The notes under the pieces are model-generated. The model saw only the letters and a program-made list of their open reading frames with translations. It was not told the origin of the DNA and did not search any database. The translations under genes and the position numbers were made by a program. Shown here one piece after another: positions 1 through 7,981 of a stretch of 64,000 bases of DNA (within the stretch, counting starts at the first letter, position 1; each line of letters starts with the position of its first letter). Source of the stretch: Verrucomicrobiota bacterium (GTDB lineage: Bacteria; Verrucomicrobiota; Verrucomicrobiia; Chthoniobacterales; Terrimicrobiaceae). The stretch is taken from positions 31,722 to 95,721 of the forward strand of contig JAFKMU010000053.1 of NCBI GenBank assembly GCA_017305195.1, written 5' to 3'.

Positions 1-1061
1 AGCACCGCAAGCTTTGCCGCCGGACAAATGAATCCCCTTGAGAGCGGGAGCTTGAGAAAGACCAGCGAGGCCAAATCGTGCTGGTGTTCGCGAGCCAGTT
101 CCTGAAAGCGCTCGATCTCGCCGTCGCTGTTCGCCAGCAGGGCCACCAGCCAGCCTGCGGCGCGCCATTCGTCAAGCTGCCGGAAAAACTGTGCCCTCCT
201 CGCCGCGTCGAGAACGAGATCTCCCGCGTGAAACTCCGCAAAGGGCTGGGGAAAAAATGCCGCGGAATCGCTGCCGCCTCCCGCATCCAGAACGATCTCC
301 CCCCGCACGACTGCTCCCGAAGAAATGATCAGGTCGCCCTTGCCGACATAGTCCTCCAGCAGACAGAGCCGACGATCCAGGCTCCCCGCCAGAATTTCGC
401 ACCGATCGAGCGTGGAAATGGAAATCTGCGTATCGGGATGAAATTCGCGTATCGAGTCAATACGATCATCATCCAACTCCACGCGGAACGGCAGCGGGGC
501 CTGCCAGGAATAAACGTCGAAGATGCCGCCGCGCAGCGCGAACTGCCCGCGGGTGCCGACCTGGGTGGTGCGCTCGTACCCCGCAGCGGCAAGCTTTGCG
601 ATCGCGTCCTCCAGGGAGAGGGTCTGATCCTTTTCCAGCCGGAGCACCGCTCCGGCAATCGTTTGGGACGTCGGGACATGATGCGCCCATTGTTCAGTAT
701 GCACGACCACCGGGCCGCTATATTCCCTGCCTCCCAGCAACTGAAGCAGCTCCAGCCGTTCCGCCGCGGTCTCGGGATCAGCCAACACCGCGTCATTTTC
801 ATCCTCGGGCGCCTCCAGCTCGGGAAATATCCGGGTGGACGAATTCCACACGGCCAGTTCAGTCGCGAAAGCCTCCTGGGCCTTAAGGGTCGGGCACTCC
901 ACCCACGCGCGACGCTTCGGCTGCGCGCGCAACACCAAGCTCGCGACGAAGGGCTGCGCCGCCTCGCAGACTTCCGAAAACGCGCCGGGCTGGTTCAGCC
1001 GTCCCTTGAGAACCTGCTCGACGCATTGAATGATGCGATCAAGAGCCGAGGACGTTTTCAC
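1..1061 (-). CDS. mfd: Transcription-repair coupling factor Mfd, N-terminal part (runs off the left edge)
   Basis: About 353 N-terminal residues of a protein read on the minus strand. The UvrB-like module is recognisable from the stretch GYERTTQVGTRGQFALRGG, followed by a FRVELDDDRIDSIREF-type segment and DTQIS, which match the Mfd/UvrB domain-2 region in order. Mfd is an ATP-driven translocase that removes stalled RNA polymerase and recruits UvrA; its RNA-polymerase-binding and helicase domains would lie left of position 1. I chose the GTG at 1061 (MKTSSALDRIIQ); it overlaps the end of the upstream aminotransferase gene by 23 bases, so the two are probably translated from one message. Several long open frames on the opposite strand here are only codon-bias shadows. 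Confidence 0.85.
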   Translation of the reverse strand, partial: MKTSSALDRIIQCVEQVLKGRLNQPGAFSEVCEAAQPFVASLVLRAQPKRRAWVECPTLKAQEAFATELAVWNSSTRIFPELEAPEDENDAVLADPETAAERLELLQLLGGREYSGPVVVHTEQWAHHVPTSQTIAGAVLRLEKDQTLSLEDAIAKLAAAGYERTTQVGTRGQFALRGGIFDVYSWQAPLPFRVELDDDRIDSIREFHPDTQISISTLDRCEILAGSLDRRLCLLEDYVGKGDLIISSGAVVRGEIVLDAGGGSDSAAFFPQPFAEFHAGDLVLDAARRAQFFRQLDEWRAAGWLVALLANSDGEIERFQELAREHQHDLASLVFLKLPLSRGFICPAAKLAV

Positions 1062-1854
1062 GATAGGAATCGTAGAGCAGGCGGCCGGTGGACTGCGAAG
1101 GCAGCTCCCGTCCGTCGATCTCGCGCACGGGCAGGATGCCGATCCGGCTGTTGGTCAGGAAACACTCGGTCGCACGGGACAGGTCTTCCATGGTGACCAC
1201 GGCTTCGCAGGCAGCCGAGTTGTTCAACACCCAAGCCCTCAGGACACCGTCGCGGGCGCCCAGCACGAGCGGAGGCGTACGGAGTTCGCCATCGATCAGT
1301 GCGAAGAGATTCGCCATAGAGGCTGAAACGACGCTTCCCGAAAGATCGAGGAGCACGCTTTCGTCGCATCCATTTTGTCGGGCCTCTCCCAGCGCCTGGA
1401 TATGGGGCCAGTAATTTCCGGTCTTCCAGCCTCCGAGGACGGAAACGATCGGCGCATGGGAAACATGCAGACGCCAGCCTCGGTACCGATCAGCCTCGGA
1501 GGGAAGCGCAGTCTCTTCGACAAAGACGTAGACCCGTGACTCCGCCGGGGGAGCCAGGGGGGAGCCATCACCCGCAGTGACGTAAACCCGCATCATGCCA
1601 GAGAACGATTCCTCCAACCCGGCGACGCGATGTTCCAAGGCATCGGCCAGCCCGGCGGGCAGAGGGAAACCCGCCGCAGAGGCAGCCCGGGATAGACGGT
1701 CGAGATGCTCCGCCGCCAGCACGGATCGACCGCGATGGAGCAGGATCGTTTCAAAAACGCTCATGCCGTATCGAAAGCCACGGTCCCCGATGGGAATCGC
1801 CGCGGCCTCGATCAGCTCCGCCTCCTGATACTGCCAGGAGAAGGTCGATTTCAC
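1039..1854 (-). CDS. Class IV (fold-type IV) PLP aminotransferase / aminodeoxychorismate lyase-like
   Basis: A 271-residue protein of the branched-chain aminotransferase/PabC family. Visible signatures are GDRGFRYGMSVFET near the N-terminus and KTGNYWPHIQAL, which holds the presumed PLP-binding lysine, followed by CDESVLLDLSGSVV and SMANLF. The family makes either branched-chain amino acids, D-amino acids, or p-aminobenzoate from aminodeoxychorismate; its length and lack of the longer BCAT N-terminus favour a PabC-like role, but this is not certain. The glutamate that normally lies just before the xxxNLF motif and contacts the PLP ring nitrogen is serine here (GSVVSASMANLF). The start is the GTG at 1854, whose bases overlap the TGA of the upstream regulator (1851-1853), indicating translational coupling. 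Confidence 0.8.
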   Translation of the reverse strand: MKSTFSWQYQEAELIEAAAIPIGDRGFRYGMSVFETILLHRGRSVLAAEHLDRLSRAASAAGFPLPAGLADALEHRVAGLEESFSGMMRVYVTAGDGSPLAPPAESRVYVFVEETALPSEADRYRGWRLHVSHAPIVSVLGGWKTGNYWPHIQALGEARQNGCDESVLLDLSGSVVSASMANLFALIDGELRTPPLVLGARDGVLRAWVLNNSAACEAVVTMEDLSRATECFLTNSRIGILPVREIDGRELPSQSTGRLLYDSYRENVLGS

Positions 1855-3278
1855 TCTTCGTCGGGGCCGCTGAGCGACCCATTTCGTTCCAGGCGCTTGC
1901 GGAGCGTGGCGCGGGTGATACCGAGCAACCGGGCGGCCCGCACCTGGTTGTTTCCCGTCTTCTGCATGGCTCGGAGGGTGAATTCCCGCTCCAGCCAGGG
2001 CAGTAGCGGAAGACTGCCATTCGCGGCAGCCCCGAACAAAGCCTCCACCGCAGTTTCGAGCGAGTCCGTGCTCACCTGCTGCACGGGCGCTGTTTCCACG
2101 TTGAGGGAATTCTGACCCAGCGGAATGTCCTTCGGCAGCAACACATCGGCTGTAGCCAATACGGTGGCTCGCTGCATGGTATTCTCCAGCTCGCGGACGT
2201 TGCCAGGCCATGGGTACCCCTCGAGCACCCGGGCGGCTTCCTCGGAAAGCTTCAGGAGCGGACGGTGTTTCTGGTGGGCGATCTTCTGGAGGAAATACTC
2301 CGCCAGCAAACGAATATCCTCGGCGCGGGAACGCAGTGGCGGCAAGTGAATGCGCACCACGTTCAGACGATAAAAGAGATCCTCGCGGAACGTCTTGTGA
2401 GCGACCTCTTCCTCAAGATTCTTGTTGGTGGCGCAGACGATGCGGACGTTGGTGCGGATGGTCTGGTTGCCGCCCACTCGGGAAAACTCGCCCTCCTGCA
2501 GCACGCGGAGGATCTTGCTTTGGATCTGGAGAGGCATTTCGCCGATTTCGTCCAGGAACAGAGTGCCGTTGTCTGACTGCTCGAAGCGACCGATACGCTG
2601 GCTGTGGGCTCCGGTAAAAGAGCCCTTCTCATGGCCGAAAAGCTCGCTTTCGAGCAGATTCTCGGGAATGGCTGCGCAGTTGATGGCCAGGAAGCTCTTG
2701 TTGCTGCGGCTGCTGTAGTTGTGAATGGCTCGGGCCACGAGTTCCTTGCCGGAGCCGCTCTCGCCGGTAACCATCACGGGAGCGTCACTTGCCGCCACGC
2801 GACCGATCATTTTGAAGACCTGCTGCATGGCGTCGGATTTACCCACGATTTCATCCTGGTACTGCTCGACGGTGAGGACGGGCTTGAAGGTGTTGGCCGC
2901 CTTGAGTTCCGCCGACGCCTTCAGGGCGGCATCCGCCACGATCTTCAGGTTGAAGGGCAACTGCTCCTTGCGGACGAAATCGAAGGCGCCCATTTTCATG
3001 GCCTCGATCACGTTCTGATTCGTGCCAAAGGCGCTGATGATGATCACCATCGTGTTCTGCGACTGCTTGCGCACCTTGGCCAAAAGATCGAGCCCGGAAA
3101 AGGGATGGAGATTCATCTCCGCCATCACGACATCCGGATTCTCCATGCAGAAGGTCTTGTAGGCCGCGTCGGCAGACTCCTCCGTAAGCACTCGAGCGCC
3201 AGCACCCTCCAACTGGTGCTTGGCCCACTCAAGAAAGTCAGGTTCGCGATCAACAACGAGGATGGACTGCTTGGGCAT
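1851..3278 (-). CDS. NtrC-family sigma-54-dependent regulator with Glu at the phosphorylation site
   Basis: 475 residues with three domains: receiver (about 1-120), AAA+ sigma-54 interaction domain (about 140-370; Walker A GESGSGKE, sigma-54 loop GSFTGA, Walker B LFLDEIGEMP) and a Fis-type helix-turn-helix at the end (NNQVRAARLLGITRATLRKRL). The activator domain looks fully functional. The receiver does not look normal: by residue number it aligns with NtrC, but the phosphoacceptor Asp54 is Glu (PDVVMAEMNLHP), and the acidic pocket reads D10-R11-E12 rather than three acids. Ser82 and Lys104 are kept. It heads a tight group with the aminotransferase and mfd; no kinase gene is adjacent. The most direct reading is a regulator that is active without phosphorylation, but this is inference. 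Confidence 0.92.
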   Translation of the reverse strand: MPKQSILVVDREPDFLEWAKHQLEGAGARVLTEESADAAYKTFCMENPDVVMAEMNLHPFSGLDLLAKVRKQSQNTMVIIISAFGTNQNVIEAMKMGAFDFVRKEQLPFNLKIVADAALKASAELKAANTFKPVLTVEQYQDEIVGKSDAMQQVFKMIGRVAASDAPVMVTGESGSGKELVARAIHNYSSRSNKSFLAINCAAIPENLLESELFGHEKGSFTGAHSQRIGRFEQSDNGTLFLDEIGEMPLQIQSKILRVLQEGEFSRVGGNQTIRTNVRIVCATNKNLEEEVAHKTFREDLFYRLNVVRIHLPPLRSRAEDIRLLAEYFLQKIAHQKHRPLLKLSEEAARVLEGYPWPGNVRELENTMQRATVLATADVLLPKDIPLGQNSLNVETAPVQQVSTDSLETAVEALFGAAANGSLPLLPWLEREFTLRAMQKTGNNQVRAARLLGITRATLRKRLERNGSLSGPDEE

Positions 3279-3349
3279 CGAAAGAAAATGGCAAGAACTC
3301 TACAGACAGGTTAGTCAGGATCTAGGTAAGGCGTTCTAGTTAATCCAGG

Positions 3350-3358
3350 TGTGGATAA
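3350..3358 (-). other. Perfect consensus DnaA-box sequence
   Basis: TTATCCACA on the minus strand, in the 133-base gap between the regulator start (3278) and the end of the prepilin-like gene (3412). It is alone, with no cluster or AT-rich unwinding element around it, so it may be chance or a DnaA titration/regulatory site. Nothing else is evident in this gap. Confidence 0.3.
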
Positions 3359-3411
3359 AACGCAACGCAAACGGCGCAAAGTGCGCAAAAAAAACCAACT
3401 CGACCAAGGAG

Positions 3412-3798
3412 TCAGTTTACCGACCCGGATGGTTCGTAGATCACCCGACCACCCTCAAGGCGCAAAAAGGTCGCAACCTCGGTGCGATCCGAGTCGCTCA
3501 GGGGAACCCGAAACTCCAGGGACTCCGTGCCGACCTGGACATGGATGCCGCTCACAATATCGTCGAGAGCCTGATCCAATGTCTGCCACGTGTTATTCGC
3601 TCCGGCAGCACGGGCCGACGCCGCAACCATGGCGACGTTTTGAGCGTTGCGCTCCTTCTTCGCGTAATAGGCGTGAGAAGTAATCGAGCCAATATTCGGG
3701 ACGGCGATCGCAGCCATGACTCCAATCACGGCAATAACGACCAGAAGCTCAGCCAAACTGAACCCGGCCTGACCTAAATTGGAACTCTTTTGCGACAC
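3412..3798 (-). CDS. Prepilin-like protein (type II secretion / type IV pilin N-methylation motif)
   Basis: The N-terminus carries a class III signal: short leader, Gly, then FSLAELLVVIAVIGVMAAIAVP, with the required Glu at +5 and a long hydrophobic helix. The rest (about 85 residues) is a small globular part I do not recognise. Such proteins are cleaved by prepilin peptidase and assemble in type II secretion or pilus-like fibres; no other secretion gene is next to it. Start choice: the longest frame begins at a TTG (3838-3840) and gives a 26-residue leader, while the GTG at 3796-3798 gives a 12-residue leader (MSQKSSNLGQAG) typical of pseudopilins. I prefer the GTG; neither has a clear ribosome-binding site. 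Confidence 0.75.
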   Translation of the reverse strand: MSQKSSNLGQAGFSLAELLVVIAVIGVMAAIAVPNIGSITSHAYYAKKERNAQNVAMVAASARAAGANNTWQTLDQALDDIVSGIHVQVGTESLEFRVPLSDSDRTEVATFLRLEGGRVIYEPSGSVN

Positions 3799-3806
3799 GC
3801 TATCAA

Positions 3807-3836
3807 ATTTGACAACTGGTTGTGAGTAAATGTCAA
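3807..3836 (-). promoter_or_regulatory. Candidate sigma-70 promoter for the prepilin-like gene
   Basis: On the minus strand TTGACA (3831-3836) is followed after 18 bases by TCAAAT (3807-3812), four of six matches to the -10 consensus. If real, it lies inside the longer TTG-started frame and supports the downstream GTG start, with almost no 5' leader. Weak, by eye only. Confidence 0.3.
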
Positions 3837-3864
3837 GCAAATTGCAAGATTGCGCTTGCTATTC

Positions 3865-4620
3865 CTAGACCCCCCCGTACCGCCGAGACCGCGAGGCAAA
3901 CTCCTTTAGCGCCGCATGGAAATCGGCCTTTCCGAAGTCCGGCCAGTACTTGGGAGTGACGTGGATTTCGGTGTAGCTCAGCTGCCAGAGCAGGAAATTC
4001 GAGAGACGCATTTCCCCCGAGGTGCGAATGAGGAGGTCCGGGTCGGGAAAACCTGCGGTGTAGAGGTGGCGGGCAAACATGTCTGCGTCGACCTGCGCAG
4101 GATCGAGCGCGCCTGTCTGCACCTCCTTGAGGATGGCTTGTACGGCATCGACGATTTCCAGCCTTCCGCTGTAGCTGAGGGCGAGGATGACGGTCAGGCG
4201 GGTGTTGTTTGCCGTTTGCTCGATGGCCTGCTGGAGCTTGCGCTGACAGGCTCCTGGCAGTTGGGAGGTCCGGCCAATCGCGAGAAGCCGCACGCCTTCC
4301 TTCTGCATCTCAGCAAGTTTCTCGTCCAGAAAGCGCTCGAGGAGCAGCATCAGTCCGCTCACCTCGGCAGCAGGACGCTTCCAATTCTCTGCGGAAAAAG
4401 CGTAGAGCGTCACGATCTCCACTCCGGCCTCGATGGCAGCCTCGACGCAGGCGCGGATGGATTTCGAGCCCTGTTCATGGCCTGCCAGCCTGGGCAGTCC
4501 CCTTTCCTGAGCCCAGCGTCCATTTCCATCCATGATGATGGCGACATGTCGCGGCGTGGTAGATTTCATCTTCGCGCGCATTCTTCCCGGCAAATCGGCA
4601 GGGCTCAAGAACTCTGTCAC
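3865..4620 (-). CDS. uppS: Isoprenyl transferase / undecaprenyl diphosphate synthase
   Basis: 251 residues of the cis-prenyltransferase family, which condenses isopentenyl diphosphate units onto farnesyl diphosphate to make the C55 lipid carrier for peptidoglycan and O-antigen. All family signatures are present: HVAIIMDGNGRWA with the catalytic Asp, the YAFSAENWKRP segment, ALSYSGRLEIVDA, and the C-terminal RTSGEMRLSNFLLWQ and YTEIHVTPKYWPDF. Start is uncertain: the GTG at 4620, or ATGs at 4581 and about 4569 that place the start closer to the conserved HVAIIMD; the shorter forms match usual UppS length better. The gene is divergent from the LAB_N gene, leaving about 60-100 bases for both promoters. 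Confidence 0.95.
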   Translation of the reverse strand: MTEFLSPADLPGRMRAKMKSTTPRHVAIIMDGNGRWAQERGLPRLAGHEQGSKSIRACVEAAIEAGVEIVTLYAFSAENWKRPAAEVSGLMLLLERFLDEKLAEMQKEGVRLLAIGRTSQLPGACQRKLQQAIEQTANNTRLTVILALSYSGRLEIVDAVQAILKEVQTGALDPAQVDADMFARHLYTAGFPDPDLLIRTSGEMRLSNFLLWQLSYTEIHVTPKYWPDFGKADFHAALKEFASRSRRYGGV

Positions 4621-4680
4621 GTTCCGGCGTCAAAGGACGTTCTTGCGTGAACTTTCCGCGAATGCCATAACCCGCGCTCC

Positions 4681-5268
4681 ATGCGCTCGATCCTGCTTCT
4701 TTTGTTTATCGGCCTCTCCCTTGCTGGAGCGCGAGCGGAGGAAATCGGCGATCTCGGGCGTCCTGTCGACCCCACCTTGATCTCTGGGCAGCAGGTACGC
4801 ATGAAAGTCGACCTGTCGGGTGCAAAGGACAGCGTGAAGATCGTGCGCCTGACGGATGGCTCGATCGCCTATGTGATCAAGCGCCTGGGCAAAGGGTCGG
4901 ACCGCCTGGTGACTCCCGAGGAATTCGCCCGCCTCTACTACGAGCAGCAGACCGAGGAGCACGGCTGGTGGGGCAACATCCTGCACTTCCTTTTCAACAC
5001 CACGAGTCCGATCGGGATTGCCTGGGTGAGCCTGGGCTTGGCAGGACAGGCGATTTTCATGGGGCGGATGCTGGTGCAGTGGTTCGTCAGTGAGAAGAGC
5101 AAGCGCTCAGTCATTCCCGTTTCCTTCTGGTGGATGAGCCTGGTGGGCTCGACCATGCTGCTCGTTTATTTCATCTGGCGGCGGGATATTGTCGGCATCC
5201 TCGGCAATCTTACGGGCTGGATCGTTTACGTGCGCAATCTCGTCCTCATCCACCGCTCGCGCAGCTAG
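4681..5268 (+). CDS. LAB_N-domain membrane protein (lipid-A-disaccharide synthase N-terminal domain family)
   Basis: 195 residues: a cleavable signal peptide ([19 protein letters not shown]), a soluble stretch of about 80 residues, then three hydrophobic segments ([53 protein letters not shown]). The segment [23 protein letters not shown] is diagnostic of the small LAB_N family found fused to, or beside, LpxB-type proteins. The family's role in lipid A or lipid-linked sugar handling is inferred from that association and is not proven. It ends four bases into the converging type III PKS gene. The added periplasmic domain between signal peptide and membrane part is longer than in minimal family members. 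Confidence 0.8.
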   Translation: MRSILLLLFIGLSLAGARAEEIGDLGRPVDPTLISGQQVRMKVDLSGAKDSVKIVRLTDGSIAYVIKRLGKGSDRLVTPEEFARLYYEQQTEEHGWWGNILHFLFNTTSPIGIAWVSLGLAGQAIFMGRMLVQWFVSEKSKRSVIPVSFWWMSLVGSTMLLVYFIWRRDIVGILGNLTGWIVYVRNLVLIHRSRS

Positions 5269-6296
5269 GCTCCGCCAAGCGATAACTCGCAGCTGTGCGC
5301 GGCAAAGCCCGCGCCAAACGACGTGAGCCATAAACGGCGGTCATCCGGGTTGGCCTGGTTCAGGCGATCCTCCAGCGCCAGCAACACTGACGGGCTGCTG
5401 AGGTTGCCAAAAGCGCGGAGGGCGCGGCGGGTTTCGTCCAGCTTGAAGTCCGTGAGCGTAGCCTCCAACGCATCGATCACATCCTTGCCGCCAGTATGGG
5501 CGATGATCTGGTCGGGATCGACGCTCCGGCGCGCGAAAAGCTGCTCGACAGCCTGCGCCGCCACCTGAGGCACCTCGCGAGCGAGCTGGTTGCGAAGTTT
5601 GCCCCCGGCATTAACGAACCGTATTTTTTCCCGCTCCGCCGGGATGTGGAGCGAGCGAAAATTCGTGGCCTGCCATTGTGTCCCCCGGGGTGTCTGTCTC
5701 CAAAGAGAGGCGCTGGCCCCGTCTCCGAAAAGACAGGCGCTCACCAGCACGCCCGCATCGTCGTCGAGATAGAAGGCGGCGGAACAGACCTCCACCGCGA
5801 TCACTGCGACGAGCGCGTCGGGATTGGCGGTGAGGAAACACTGGGCGGCATGGAGCGTGGGCAGCGCCGCGCCGCAGCCGAGGCCGGTGACGTCGTTCAG
5901 ATAGGCATCGGAGCGAATGCCGAAACGCTCCGCCACATAACTCGATACGCCCGGGCAGAGATAGCCGGAGCAGGTGCAGACAAACAGGGCGTCGAGTTCC
6001 TGCGGCTGGACGTCGACAGCGCGGCAGGCTTTCTCCAGGGCGGCGGTGGCGAGCGGCGGCGCCTCGCGCTCGAAAGCGTGGTTCAGTCCCTCGGCGTCCA
6101 GATGGAAGAGCTCGCGGGGACGGATGGCAAAATGGCGCGTGTCGACGCCGGAGTCCCCCTTCAACACCGTTTCCATGATCTTGCGTCCACGGCGGGAGAG
6201 ATGAGCCATGGCGTTTTCAGCCACCAGGGCCTCCCAGCTTTCCAACTGGGTGAAACGTGCTTCCGGAAATGCGCTGACAAGGGATTGGAGATACAT
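5265..6296 (-). CDS. Type III polyketide synthase (chalcone/stilbene synthase family)
   Basis: 343 residues, last gene of a three-gene operon. The Cys-His-Asn triad of the family is visible: Cys141 in [13 protein letters not shown], His267 in AHTGGKD, Asn298 in FGNLSSPS. These enzymes extend an acyl-CoA starter with malonyl-CoA and cyclise the product to pyrones, resorcinols or chalcones; bacterial members of this type usually make alkylpyrones or alkylresorcinols from fatty starters. Both partner genes upstream are tailoring-type enzymes (FAD reductase/monooxygenase and SAM methyltransferase). The ATG at 6296 lies five bases after the oxidoreductase stop codon; the frame is open further upstream but that part overlaps the oxidoreductase and has no family similarity. 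Confidence 0.93.
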   Translation of the reverse strand: MYLQSLVSAFPEARFTQLESWEALVAENAMAHLSRRGRKIMETVLKGDSGVDTRHFAIRPRELFHLDAEGLNHAFEREAPPLATAALEKACRAVDVQPQELDALFVCTCSGYLCPGVSSYVAERFGIRSDAYLNDVTGLGCGAALPTLHAAQCFLTANPDALVAVIAVEVCSAAFYLDDDAGVLVSACLFGDGASASLWRQTPRGTQWQATNFRSLHIPAEREKIRFVNAGGKLRNQLAREVPQVAAQAVEQLFARRSVDPDQIIAHTGGKDVIDALEATLTDFKLDETRRALRAFGNLSSPSVLLALEDRLNQANPDDRRLWLTSFGAGFAAHSCELSLGGA

Positions 6297-6301
6297 CGGA
6301 G

Positions 6302-7303
6302 TTAGCGGAGAAGGTGGAAGATCGCGCCGTACGGCAGAAGCCGCGAAGCGGTGGAGAAGAACGCCCGTCCAGGCGCAGAGGTCAAGAAGGGATGCAGGAT
6401 GCGGGCGAATTTCATGCGGGACGAGAACCGGGATTTCAGGGTCCGCGACGCCCGGGAGATCGCATCGTCCCAACGGAGCTCGCCCCGGGCAAAGCTCGCG
6501 AGGATCGGCGCGGCAATCGCGGCGGATTCCAGAGCCATCGACATTCCATTTCCCGAAAAAGGCGGAATCATGGCCCGGGCGTCCCCAAGGGAGAGCCGTC
6601 CCGGATGCTCCGCCTGCCAGCCCAGCCGGAAGCCCGCGATCGCCGAGCGGGAATCCTCCCTGGCCACGGCCTCGCGAAGGCGATTGCGAAGAGTCCCCAG
6701 TCCGCCCAACTCGACATAGCGATCGAGAATCTCCAAGCCGGAAATCTCCCGGCTCAGCCGGAAAAGGCCGCAGACATTCACGGTGTCTCGGGCGATGCGG
6801 GCCAGGCCGACATAGCCATTGGACCCGACGTGCATTTCGAGGTCGCTTTCCATGGGCAGCGCGTCGAAATGGCACTTCAAACCAATCCAATCACCGGGCT
6901 GGGGCAAACGCCCGGAACACCACACCCTGCCCTCTTTTTCACCCCCCGTGATCCGTGAGCGCGTAAAGACTCGTCCTCCGGTATCAGTCAATAATCGATG
7001 CAATCTCTCGTCGAGACGATACCGGGAAATGCCCCGCGCTGCCACGGGCAGGCGTCCGCTGTAAAGGCGGTTCTCTCCCCGGTACCAGGCGTGGGTCTGA
7101 AGCTTTTCGGCGTCTTTCAGTTCGCCGTCGATTCCAAGTTCCCGAAGCGTTTCGTCAGAAACTCCGCTGATGAATTCCCCGCAGACGCGATGACGCGGAT
7201 AGCTCCCGGCCTCGTGCAAATCAACGGGCACCCCGTGTTTGCGCAGGGCGATGCCCAGCGAGAGCCCGGCAAGACCGCCTCCGGCAATGGTGACGGTCTT
7301 CAT
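6302..7303 (-). CDS. FAD-dependent oxidoreductase of the geranylgeranyl reductase / monooxygenase type
   Basis: 333 residues. An N-terminal Rossmann dinucleotide motif ([20 protein letters not shown]), a CGEFISG segment typical of the geranylgeranyl reductase-like group, and the second FAD motif [23 protein letters not shown] are seen. Family members hydroxylate or reduce lipophilic or polyketide substrates. It sits between the methyltransferase and type III PKS genes; its ATG (7301-7303) overlaps the methyltransferase TGA (7300-7302), so translation is coupled. The likely job is to modify the polyketide made by the downstream synthase, which is inference from context. Confidence 0.82.
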   Translation of the reverse strand: MKTVTIAGGGLAGLSLGIALRKHGVPVDLHEAGSYPRHRVCGEFISGVSDETLRELGIDGELKDAEKLQTHAWYRGENRLYSGRLPVAARGISRYRLDERLHRLLTDTGGRVFTRSRITGGEKEGRVWCSGRLPQPGDWIGLKCHFDALPMESDLEMHVGSNGYVGLARIARDTVNVCGLFRLSREISGLEILDRYVELGGLGTLRNRLREAVAREDSRSAIAGFRLGWQAEHPGRLSLGDARAMIPPFSGNGMSMALESAAIAAPILASFARGELRWDDAISRASRTLKSRFSSRMKFARILHPFLTSAPGRAFFSTASRLLPYGAIFHLLR

Positions 7304-7944
7304 CGTCGCACGGCGGCAAATCGAATGGAACCTCTCCAGTCGATCGTCTCGCGAATCTCCCATTGCGGGCCGAGCTTGAGAAGACGAGCCAGCTCCCCTC
7401 GCCTGAAACCGGCTCGGATGCTTGCAGGCATGTCGTGGCGGGTCACTCTCCCGACCAGGGGCCACATCAGACGGGCCAGCAGCATCGAAAGACGCGAGCG
7501 ACAGGGTTCGCAGACGAAGATCGCGCGGAAGTTATTCAGTCGAGAACCGAGCATGCCAAGTTGGTTATCCGAAAAGTGATGAATGATCATGCCCCCTAGA
7601 AGGACATCCGCTGAAATACGCGGCAGGAGGTCAAAGAGGTTGCCTTGAATCCAGGAAAACTCTCCGCGCAAGTCGGCAGGCCGTGATTGCAAGTCCATCG
7701 CCGTCAACGGCATGGAGGGGTACCTGCGATGGATTGCGGCGGAAAGCTCTCCGTCCCCCGCCCCGATCTCGACCAGACGGACGACACCTGACGGCAGGAG
7801 GTTTCGGAGGCAACACAAGAACCATATCTGGTTCCCCATCAGCCAATTAATCAGCCGCAAATCCTTCCGGCTCCGGATCGCCTCGGGGTCCCGGGGGTCG
7901 AGGTTGTCGAGAAGCTCGGATTCAACGACTCTGGTGATTGCCAT
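7300..7944 (-). CDS. SAM-dependent methyltransferase of the type III PKS operon
   Basis: 214 residues with a class I methyltransferase core: motif I VRLVEIGAGDGELSAAIHRR, an acidic residue ending strand 2 (LTAMDLQSRP) and LGGMIIHHFSD for motif IV. First gene of the operon with the FAD oxidoreductase and PKS. I take the ATG at 7944 (MAITRVVE) because GGGAGAG lies at good spacing before it; the frame also opens from a GTG at 7971. It is divergent from the cysteine desulfurase gene with only 37 bases between start codons, so the two promoters must overlap or reach into the coding regions. Methylation of a polyketide product is the likely role. Confidence 0.82.
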   Translation of the reverse strand: MAITRVVESELLDNLDPRDPEAIRSRKDLRLINWLMGNQIWFLCCLRNLLPSGVVRLVEIGAGDGELSAAIHRRYPSMPLTAMDLQSRPADLRGEFSWIQGNLFDLLPRISADVLLGGMIIHHFSDNQLGMLGSRLNNFRAIFVCEPCRSRLSMLLARLMWPLVGRVTRHDMPASIRAGFRRGELARLLKLGPQWEIRETIDWRGSIRFAAVRR

Positions 7945-7981
7945 TAGCCACTCTCCCGCATATCGTGCCACACTTGCAAAA

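Noticed and set aside
78..1196. 372-codon plus-strand frame at the left edge
   Set aside because: The minus strand reads a clear Mfd N-terminus through the same bases.
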